Assembly (NCBI GenBank): GCA_001824135.1
Contig: MHWM01000028.1
Location: forward strand, 1 to 12,523
From: Candidatus Zambryskibacteria bacterium RIFCSPLOWO2_02_FULL_39_14
GTDB taxonomy: Bacteria; Patescibacteriota; Minisyncoccia; Phycocordibacterales; Zambryskibacteraceae
DNA: 12,523 nucleotides
Reading direction: 5' to 3'
Shown: positions 6,810 to 12,252 of the stretch, one piece after another
Position numbering within the stretch: the stretch's first letter is position 1
Layout: each line of letters starts with the position of its first letter
Notes under the pieces: generated by a model
Database searches by the model: none
Told to the model about the DNA's origin: nothing
Seen by the model: the letters and a program-made list of their open reading frames with translations, nothing else
Position numbers and translations under genes: made by a program

Positions 6810-7667
6810 ATGGTTTCTCTAAAGAAATGGTGGAAAGAACTTCTTATTACCATCCTCGTTGCTTCAAACATTGTTGTCTGGGTTACTCTATATCAGAAAC
6901 GTTCAAGTGATATTCTCACAGTGTACTTTATAGATGTGGGACAAGGCGATGCGATACTTGTCGACTCGCCACAGCATGGTCGCGTACTTATAGATGGAGG
7001 CAGAAACAGAAGCATATTGAGTGAACTTGGCAGAATTTTGCCGTTTGGAGACACGAGGTTGGATATCGTCATAGGTACTCATCCGGACTTTGATCATATA
7101 GGCGGTCTTCCTGCAGTGGTTGAGCGATACAAAGTTGGTGCTTTCTTAGAGCCGGGTGTTGAGTCGGATAGTGATATAGATGATGAGTTGGATAAAAGAT
7201 TAAAGGAGAAAAATATCCCGACCATTTTGGCAAGGCGGGGGATAATAGTAAATTTCGGCGATGGGGCGAAGCTTCAAATCCTTTTCCCAAACCAAGATGT
7301 TTCCAACTGGGAAACTAATAAAGCTTCTGTAGTGGCGAAACTAACGTATGGTAGTAAATCTTTTTTACTGACTGGCGATTCTCCTATGCAAGTGGAAAAT
7401 ATTTTACTCAATCTGGATTCGTTACCTCTTAGTTCCGATGTTTTAAAAGCTGGTCATCACGGCTCGCGCACATCTACTTCACTTACATATGCTAAAACAG
7501 TTTCACCGGAATATGTCGTTATTTCTGCAGGTCGCGACAACTCCTATGGTCATCCGCATCAAGAAGTCTTAGATATTTTAGAAAAAATTGATGCTAAAGT
7601 TGTTAGTACTGCGGACTTAGGCACTATTAAATTTGAAACGGATGGCAAAATTCTTAAACTGAAATAA
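6810..7667 (+). CDS. Membrane-anchored ComEC-type metallo-beta-lactamase-fold protein
   Basis: 285 residues that match the C-terminal (Rec2/MBL) domain of ComEC. Residues 11-28 form one N-terminal membrane anchor preceded by a basic stretch (KKWWK). The MBL fold then shows FIDVGQGDAILVDSP (40-54), VLIDGG (59-64), THPDFDHIGGL (90-100; His91, Asp95, His96), LLTGD (186-190), KAGHHGSRTS (213-222) and SYGHPH (245-250). These are the expected metal-site positions of the ComEC subgroup, which is proposed to degrade the non-transported DNA strand. It would sit outside the membrane if the anchor is oriented by the positive-inside rule. It is detached from its channel gene by the inserted sod gene but lies in the same orientation. 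An inverted-repeat region follows directly. Confidence 0.9.
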   Translation: MVSLKKWWKELLITILVASNIVVWVTLYQKRSSDILTVYFIDVGQGDAILVDSPQHGRVLIDGGRNRSILSELGRILPFGDTRLDIVIGTHPDFDHIGGLPAVVERYKVGAFLEPGVESDSDIDDELDKRLKEKNIPTILARRGIIVNFGDGAKLQILFPNQDVSNWETNKASVVAKLTYGSKSFLLTGDSPMQVENILLNLDSLPLSSDVLKAGHHGSRTSTSLTYAKTVSPEYVVISAGRDNSYGHPHQEVLDILEKIDAKVVSTADLGTIKFETDGKILKLK

Positions 7668-7669
7668 AA

Positions 7670-7704
7670 CGAAAGCCCGTCACTGACGCTAGTGACAGGC
7701 TTCG
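7670..7704 (+). terminator. Inverted repeat after the MBL gene, possible terminator or palindromic element
   Basis: Three bases after the stop, CGAAAGCCCGTCACT (7670-7684) pairs with AGTGACAGGCTTCG (7691-7704), with one mismatch and one bulge around the loop GACGCT. No T-run follows, so a classic Rho-independent terminator is not clear. A third segment, GTCAGGGCGGGCT (7711-7723), can pair with AGCCCGTC... (from 7674) as an alternative fold. Confidence 0.5.
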
Positions 7705-7724
7705 TCATAAGTCAGGGCGGGCTA

Positions 7725-8009
7725 CTATCGAGTCGTTGTGAGGAGTGGATGGCTTGGGAACAGTCTTTTCACCTTCTCTCTACTGTTCTCTGGCAATTCT
7801 TCAAACAAGATGACAAGTTCTTTTCCTTCGATGTCGAGAGGGATAGCGACCTTGTCTTTGTAATTGTAACGACGTGTGACTGGCTCGTGGATCCTGATTA
7901 CCGAATTGCCCGTGAGGCAGATGTTTCGATCCCAAGATAGCAACAAGCTACCTGGGTCGAAAACAGGACGAAAGACACGCACTAATGATCCATCAAATCT
8001 AAGTTCCAT
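7725..8009 (-). CDS. Hypothetical 94-aa soluble protein
   Basis: I do not recognise a family. From the ATG at 8009 it encodes 94 residues, starting MELRFDGSLVRVFRPVFDPG and containing KDKVAIPLDIEGKELVILFEEL, then a basic helix ENSREKVKRLF. There is no signal peptide or membrane segment; the first two thirds look beta-rich. The ATG at 8009 is preferred over the GTG at 8030 because GAGAGGG lies five bases before it, the clearest Shine-Dalgarno site in the window. An AAGAAT hexamer (8043-8038) upstream would give a leader of about 20 bases. The opposite strand is also open (7692-7940), but its product is Trp/Phe-rich without a ribosome site. Confidence 0.6.
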   Translation of the reverse strand: MELRFDGSLVRVFRPVFDPGSLLLSWDRNICLTGNSVIRIHEPVTRRYNYKDKVAIPLDIEGKELVILFEELPENSREKVKRLFPSHPLLTTTR

Positions 8010-8025
8010 TAAACCCTCTCTTTCC
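8010..8025 (-). promoter_or_regulatory. Strong ribosome binding site that decides the start of the 94-aa gene
   Basis: Read on the minus strand this is GGAAAGAGAGGGTTTA directly before ATG. The GAGAGGG core has good spacing. It contrasts with neighbouring genes that have no ribosome site and a -10 box at the start codon. Confidence 0.6.
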
Positions 8026-8118
8026 ACCACCTAATCTATTCTTATTTCATCAGAAAATCAATAACTACCCATTCCTGGTCTAAACAAGTTTTACTAATAG
8101 CTATAATCTAGAAGCTGT

Positions 8119-8361
8119 CTAAATCACCCCAGCTTTTTTGAGAACGCTATACGCACCACGTTTGTTTATAGTCTTGATAGCTTTAGTTGAAAGAGTAAGA
8201 GTTATAGTTTTCTTCAATTCTGGTACGTAAATACGCTTTTTTTGGAGATTTGGGTACTTGCGGATAAATCCTGTTGGGTTAAATTGGGTAGCACGAGTCC
8301 TGTTGGAATATCCGCCTCCAACTCTTGAACCTTTTTTTGATACTGGGCATACCTTCGCCAT
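8119..8361 (-). CDS. rpmB: Large-subunit ribosomal protein bL28
   Basis: 80 residues. The core YPNLQKKRIYVPELKKTITL followed by LSTKAIKTINKRGAYSVLKKAG is the bL28 signature, and the N-terminus MAKVCPVSKKGSRVGGGYSN is the usual basic extension that enters the 50S subunit near the E site. Length is normal (about 60-80). No zinc Cys pairs are present; Cys5 is alone. The gene stands alone, not next to rpmG. It is divergent from the M50 gene with only 20 bp between start codons; TATAGC (8373-8368) ends six bases before its ATG. An 88-bp gap to the 94-aa gene downstream shows no clear terminator. Confidence 0.93.
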   Translation of the reverse strand: MAKVCPVSKKGSRVGGGYSNRTRATQFNPTGFIRKYPNLQKKRIYVPELKKTITLTLSTKAIKTINKRGAYSVLKKAGVI

Positions 8362-8367
8362 AGTTGC

Positions 8368-8375
8368 GCTATACT
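8368..8375. promoter_or_regulatory. Overlapping divergent -10 boxes for rpmB (-) and the M50 peptidase (+)
   Basis: Plus-strand TATACT (8370-8375) ends six bases before the M50 ATG (8382). Minus-strand TATAGC (8373-8368) ends six bases before the rpmB ATG (8361). The intergenic space is 20 bp. The offset between the two hexamers is the same as at 6796-6803. The rpmB hexamer is the weaker one. Confidence 0.5.
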
Positions 8376-8381
8376 AACATC

Positions 8382-8984
8382 ATGGAGTTTATATTTCAAA
8401 TTGCCATTCTTATCATGTCGGTAGTGATACACGAAGTCTCTCATGGCTATTCCGCATCTATGCTTGGTGACCAGACCGCCAGATATCAAGGCCGACTGAC
8501 ACTTAACCCAGTTAAGCACTTAGATTTTGTAGGTTCTTTCCTAGTACCTCTTGTCTCTTATATGTTTGGTGGATTTATCTTCGGTTGGGCAAGGCCTGTT
8601 CCATATAACCCATACAATTTAAAGCCTGGACGCTGGTCGGAAGCTACTGTGGCAGTAGCCGGACCGGCTTCCAATATCACCGTAGCCATTATATTTGGCC
8701 TAATTTTGCGTATTGGATTGGTCAGTAATCCGGCTTTCATCCAGATCGTGTCGCTTATAGTCTTCATCAATATACTGCTTGCCATATTCAATCTTATCCC
8801 TATTCCGCCACTTGATGGTTCCAAGATTCTTTTTGCCGTTTTTCCGAACAAGATGCTTGAAATGAGGACATTCTTTGAGAAATACGGTCTTATCTTAGTG
8901 ATTTTTTTTATCTTTTTTCTGTGGCAGTTTATCTTCCCAGTTATTCTACTTCTTTTTCGTTTAATTACCGGATTTGCAATTTGA
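8382..8984 (+). CDS. Site-2-protease-like M50 family zinc metallopeptidase
   Basis: 200 residues from the ATG at 8382; an in-frame TTG at 8364 lies before the -10 box and is rejected. It is an intramembrane zinc protease of the rhomboid-independent M50/S2P group (short form without PDZ domain). HEVSH (His17, Glu18, His21) lies in the first helix. The second signature NLIPIPPLDGSKIL contains Asp145, the third metal ligand. The region between holds the usual FGWARPVPYNP and AVAGPASNITVA motifs. Five to six membrane segments are visible, the last very Phe-rich. Such enzymes cleave membrane proteins, often anti-sigma factors, but the substrate here is unknown. The stop is followed by the rpsL leader. 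Confidence 0.9.
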   Translation: MEFIFQIAILIMSVVIHEVSHGYSASMLGDQTARYQGRLTLNPVKHLDFVGSFLVPLVSYMFGGFIFGWARPVPYNPYNLKPGRWSEATVAVAGPASNITVAIIFGLILRIGLVSNPAFIQIVSLIVFINILLAIFNLIPIPPLDGSKILFAVFPNKMLEMRTFFEKYGLILVIFFIFFLWQFIFPVILLLFRLITGFAI

Positions 8985-9007
8985 GCTAGTGTTTAGTACA
9001 GTATATT
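8981..9007 (+). promoter_or_regulatory. Weak candidate promoter for the str operon
   Basis: TTGAGC (8981-8986, overlapping the M50 stop) and TATATT (9002-9007) form a possible -35/-10 pair with a short 15-base spacer. It would start a leader at about 9014 that contains the hairpin at 9025-9044. Confidence 0.3.
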
Positions 9008-9024
9008 TCTCTTTCGGGAGATGT

Positions 9025-9049
9025 CCTGCCTACTGGCAGGCAGGTTTTT
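9025..9049 (+). terminator. Hairpin plus T-run in the rpsL leader (terminator or attenuator)
   Basis: CCTGCCT (9025-9031) pairs exactly with AGGCAGG (9038-9044) around a six-base loop, followed directly by TTTTT (9045-9049). This has Rho-independent terminator shape. It ends only seven bases before the rpsL ATG, so it may end M50 transcripts, attenuate str-operon transcription, or hide the start region. Similar GC-rich inverted repeats scattered in CPR genomes are an alternative origin. Confidence 0.5.
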
Positions 9050-9055
9050 GTTAAA

Positions 9056-9472
9056 ATGAGTACGATAAATCAATTAGTTAAGCGCAAAAGGAAAAATGTC
9101 GCCAAAAAGACCAAGGCGATTGCTTTGACGCGCGGATTTAATACCATCAAGAACCGTCCAGTATTTTTCAATTCTCCTTTCAAGCGTGGAGTGGCTACTA
9201 AGGTTACAACTAAAACTCCCAAGAAACCAAATTCCGCTATTAGAAAAATTGCTAGAGTCCGTCTCACTAATGGTATGGAAGTGACAGCTTATATTCCCGG
9301 TATTGGTCACAATCTCCAAGAACACTCGGTAGTTCTTCTGCGAGGTGGTCGTGTAAAGGATGTCGGTCTTCGCTATACCATAGTGCGTGGTGTGCTCGAT
9401 GCTACCGGCGTTGAAAACAGAAAACAGACACGCAGTCAGTATGGTGTTAAGAAACCAAAGGGTGGTAAGTAG
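9056..9472 (+). CDS. rpsL: Small-subunit ribosomal protein uS12
   Basis: 138 residues, about 14 longer than E. coli S12. S12 lies at the decoding centre of the 30S subunit. TPKKPNSAIRK (54-64, Lys57 = the streptomycin Lys42/43 position) and GHNLQEHSVVLLRGGRVKD (84-102) are conserved. The extra length is residues about 20-41 (KAIALTRGFNTIKNRPVFFN), before FKRGV. The loop usually KDLPGVRY is KDVGLRY here, one residue shorter and without the proline (Pro90/91 position); Asp102, the RimO target position, is kept. The first gene of rpsL-rpsG-fusA. No good ribosome site is visible: AGG followed by eleven bases, then ATG. Confidence 0.95.
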   Translation: MSTINQLVKRKRKNVAKKTKAIALTRGFNTIKNRPVFFNSPFKRGVATKVTTKTPKKPNSAIRKIARVRLTNGMEVTAYIPGIGHNLQEHSVVLLRGGRVKDVGLRYTIVRGVLDATGVENRKQTRSQYGVKKPKGGK

Positions 9473-9480
9473 CAAGAACA

Positions 9481-9948
9481 ATGAGACGCAAACTTAAAGC
9501 CAAGCCGAAGATAAATCCAGACCTTGTCTATGATTCTGAGAAAGTAGCGAAGTTTATCAACTATTGCATGGAACGCGGTAAGAAAAATACTGCTGCTAAA
9601 ATTGTCCATGAATCTTTTGCCATGATAAAAGAGAAATCCAAAGCTGATCCTATGGAAATATTTGAAATGGCATTGAAAAATACTGGTCCTACTATGGAAG
9701 TGCGTTCTAGACGAGTCGGTGGAGCTAATTATCAGATTCCCCGCGAGGTTCGTCCGGAGCGCCGTCAGTTTTTATCAATGAAATGGATTATTGAAGCCGC
9801 TCGCACTAAAAAAGGTAAGTCGATGTCAGAGAAATTAGCAGAAGAGATTATGGCCGCTTCCAATAACGAGGGTGAGGCGGTCCGTAAACGAGAAAATACT
9901 CACAAGATGGCTGAAGCTAATAAGGCATTTGCACATTTTGCTTGGTAA
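9481..9948 (+). CDS. rpsG: Small-subunit ribosomal protein uS7
   Basis: 155 residues, normal length. S7 binds the 3' major domain of 16S rRNA and nucleates assembly of the 30S head. MRRKLKAKPKINPDLVYDS is the basic N-terminus; MERGKKNTAAKIVHES, ALKNTGPTMEVRSRRVGGAN and YQIPREVRPERRQFLSMKW are the family core, and the C-terminus ENTHKMAEANKAFAHFAW is conserved. It begins eight bases after rpsL, so the roughly 100-base S7-binding intergenic region that lets S7 control the E. coli str operon is absent. No clear Shine-Dalgarno site; translation is probably coupled to rpsL. Confidence 0.96.
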   Translation: MRRKLKAKPKINPDLVYDSEKVAKFINYCMERGKKNTAAKIVHESFAMIKEKSKADPMEIFEMALKNTGPTMEVRSRRVGGANYQIPREVRPERRQFLSMKWIIEAARTKKGKSMSEKLAEEIMAASNNEGEAVRKRENTHKMAEANKAFAHFAW

Positions 9949-9986
9949 ATTTTTAAAATTGCAATTCCTAATTTACAATTCTTAAG

Positions 9987-12167
9987 ATGAATAGAGATTA
10001 TCCTTTAGAACGAGTTAGAAATTTTGGAATCATTGCGCATATTGATGCTGGTAAAACTACTACTTCTGAGAGAGTTCTCTTTTATACGGGATCACAACAT
10101 GATATTGGTGAAGTGCATGAGGGAGATACGACTACTGATTGGATGGAACAGGAGCGTGAGCGTGGTATTACTATTACCGCCGCCGCTATCACTTGTTTTT
10201 GGAAGCCAACATACAAAGGTTCGACCTTAAGTACCGATTCCCAAGGTCGAACCTTAGATCCGGATAAATATCGTTTCAATATTATCGATACTCCAGGGCA
10301 CATTGATTTTACTGTAGAAGTGAAGAGATCGCTTCGCGTTCTTGATGGTGCAGTAGTTGTTTTCGACGGCGTAGCTGGTGTAGAACCTCAAAGTGAGACT
10401 AACTGGCGTTACGCCGAAGAGGCACTTGTGCCACGTGTTTGTTTTATAAACAAACTTGACCGTACTGGTGCTTCTTTCGAACGTTCCTACAAATCTATTT
10501 TAGATAGACTTTCTAAAAAAGCTGTTCGTATGCAAATTCCTATAGGGGAGGAAGGCAAGCATGAAGGTGTTGTAGATCTTTTGAAGATGAAAGCGTATTA
10601 CTTCGAGGGTAATATGGGTAACTTGGTTGTAGAAAAAGAGATTCCTGACAATCTGCGCGTTGATGCCACCAAATTTCGCGCCGAATTGGTGGAGAAAATT
10701 GCAGAAAGTGACGATGCTCTGATAAATGATTATCTTGAGGGCAAAGAAATTTCTCTCGAGACTCTCAAAGTGGCACTTCGCAAAGCAGTCATTGCCAACA
10801 GGATTTTCCCAGTCTATGCCGGCTCGGCTCTCAAAAATAAAGGAGTGCAACTAGTACTCGATGCTGTCGTAGATTATTTACCATCACCTCTCGACATTCC
10901 TGCTATTAAAGGCATTGATCCTCGCACCGGAGAAGAGATAGAAAGACATGCATCTGATGCCGAACCATTCGCGGCATTGGCTTTCAAACTGCAATCCGAT
11001 CCCTTTGTCGGACAGCTGACATTTTTCAGAGTTTATTCTGGGACAATTGAATCTGGTACATATTTATATAACTCAACTACTGGCGAGAAAGAACGCCTCG
11101 GTCGTATAGTGCGTCTGCAAGCCAATGATCGTGAAGAGGTTAAAAAAGTTTTTTCCGGAGAGATTGCCGCCGCTGTCGGTCTCAAGAATGCTAAAACCTC
11201 ACACACTTTCTCTGACGAGGACAATCCAATTATCCTAGACCAAATTACTTTCCCAGAACCAGTTATCTCTCTTCGTATTGAACCGAAAACTAAAGCAGAC
11301 CAAGAGAAAATGGGCATGGCTCTCAAACGTCTCTCCGATGAAGACCCAACTTTCAAAATTAAATCAGACCAAGAAACTGGTGAGACGGTTATCATGGGTA
11401 TGGGTGAACTGCATCTCGAGATTATCGTAGATCGTATGAAGCGCGAGTTTGCTGTTGAGGCTAATGTTGGCAAGCCACAAGTGGCATACAAAGAAACTAT
11501 TACGGGCGAAGCCGAAGTGGAAAATAAATATATTAAACAAACTGGAGGTAAGGGTCAGTATGGGCACGTCAAGATTAAAATTAAACCTCTGCCGAAATAC
11601 GACCCAGAGGAGAAAGTGCCGAAGAATGCGCACCGCGAACCCGGGTTCGAATTTGTTGATGCTATTAAAGGAGGTGTTATTCCACAAGAATTTATACCAG
11701 CTGTTGAGAAAGGTATCAAAGAAGCTATGGACAGGGGAATTGTGGCTGGTTACAAAATGGTGGATATCTCTTGCGAGCTTAACTATGGTTCTTACCACGA
11801 TGTGGACTCTTCTGAAATTGCATACAAAATTGCCGCCTCGCAAGCCTTCCAAGAAGCTGCTAAAAGGTCTAAGCCAGTGCTTCTCGAACCTATTATGAAA
11901 GTGGAAGTGGTGGTACCGGAGAAGTTTATGGGCGATATTACTGGCAATCTCTCGGGTAAACGTGGTCAAATCGAATCGATGGAAGATCGCGGTGAGCTCA
12001 AGGTGGTGCGCGCCAAAGTACCTCTCTCTGAAATGTTTGGATATGTCACTTCACTTCGAAGTATGACCGAAGGTCGTGGCTCTTCTACTATGGAATTCGA
12101 TCACTACGCTATCGTACCGACCAGTGTGGCACAAGGAATCATAGAAGCAAGAACTGGGAGTAAGTAA
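9987..12167 (+). CDS. fusA: Translation elongation factor G
   Basis: 726 residues (family about 690-705), the GTPase that drives translocation on the ribosome. G1 AHIDAGKTTTSE (17-28), switch I TTTDWMEQERERGITIT, G3 DTPGH (101-105), G4 NKLD (155-158) and GSALKNKGV for G5 are intact. Domains II to V follow, with GMGELHLEIIVDRMKREF (domain III), QTGGKGQYGHV (domain IV) and a normal end at EARTGSK. The G-domain loop between switch I and DTPGH is enlarged: CFWKPTYKGSTLSTDSQGRT replaces a short turn, and its DNA is a perfect 13-bp inverted repeat (10216-10255). Another extended stretch, KPLPKYDPEEKVPKNAHREP, lies in domain IV. It is 38 AT-rich bases after rpsG and has no ribosome site. tuf does not follow; an IS element does. 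Confidence 0.96.
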   Translation: MNRDYPLERVRNFGIIAHIDAGKTTTSERVLFYTGSQHDIGEVHEGDTTTDWMEQERERGITITAAAITCFWKPTYKGSTLSTDSQGRTLDPDKYRFNIIDTPGHIDFTVEVKRSLRVLDGAVVVFDGVAGVEPQSETNWRYAEEALVPRVCFINKLDRTGASFERSYKSILDRLSKKAVRMQIPIGEEGKHEGVVDLLKMKAYYFEGNMGNLVVEKEIPDNLRVDATKFRAELVEKIAESDDALINDYLEGKEISLETLKVALRKAVIANRIFPVYAGSALKNKGVQLVLDAVVDYLPSPLDIPAIKGIDPRTGEEIERHASDAEPFAALAFKLQSDPFVGQLTFFRVYSGTIESGTYLYNSTTGEKERLGRIVRLQANDREEVKKVFSGEIAAAVGLKNAKTSHTFSDEDNPIILDQITFPEPVISLRIEPKTKADQEKMGMALKRLSDEDPTFKIKSDQETGETVIMGMGELHLEIIVDRMKREFAVEANVGKPQVAYKETITGEAEVENKYIKQTGGKGQYGHVKIKIKPLPKYDPEEKVPKNAHREPGFEFVDAIKGGVIPQEFIPAVEKGIKEAMDRGIVAGYKMVDISCELNYGSYHDVDSSEIAYKIAASQAFQEAAKRSKPVLLEPIMKVEVVVPEKFMGDITGNLSGKRGQIESMEDRGELKVVRAKVPLSEMFGYVTSLRSMTEGRGSSTMEFDHYAIVPTSVAQGIIEARTGSK
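10216..10255. repeat. In-frame palindromic element inside fusA
   Basis: AAGGTTCGACCTT (10216-10228) and AAGGTCGAACCTT (10243-10255) are exact reverse complements, 13 bp, with a 14-base loop. Each arm is itself nearly self-complementary (AAGGT and ACCTT around TCG). The translation is GSTLSTDSQGRTL (residues 78-90), in a surface turn of the G domain that varies between species. Confidence 0.8.
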
Positions 12168-12210
12168 ACAAACCACCTCGATAATTTGATTTTTATGTCA
12201 CGTATTACAT

Positions 12211-12226
12211 GCGTGCGTGCGTGTGT
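12211..12226 (+). repeat. Short GCGT/GT tandem repeat beside the likely IS end
   Basis: GCGT three times, then GTGT, reading GCGTGCGTGCGTGTGT. It lies between the fusA stop and the transposase gene and borders the sequence TGTATAACGGTCAAGACC, a candidate IS end. Confidence 0.6.
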
Positions 12227-12252
12227 ATAACGGTCAAGACCTTGGAATCACT

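Noticed and set aside
7692..7940. Plus-strand 82-codon ORF opposite the 94-aa gene
   Set aside because: It starts with GTG inside the inverted-repeat cluster, has no ribosome site, and its Trp/Phe-rich product looks like the antisense of the better-supported minus-strand gene.
8364..8381. Upstream TTG start for the M50 gene (adds six residues)
   Set aside because: The TTG lies before the -10 box, so it would not be on the transcript; the ATG at 8382 also matches the usual S2P N-terminus.
9949..9986. AATT-rich repeats between rpsG and fusA as a possible promoter or hairpin
   Set aside because: AATTGCAATT and nearby AATT copies are only low-complexity AT sequence; no stable stem or -10/-35 pair is convincing.
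11364..11969. Long minus-strand ORF (201 codons) inside fusA
   Set aside because: It is antisense to a fully conserved EF-G region, has a His/Phe-rich composition, and shows no motif; a shadow frame.
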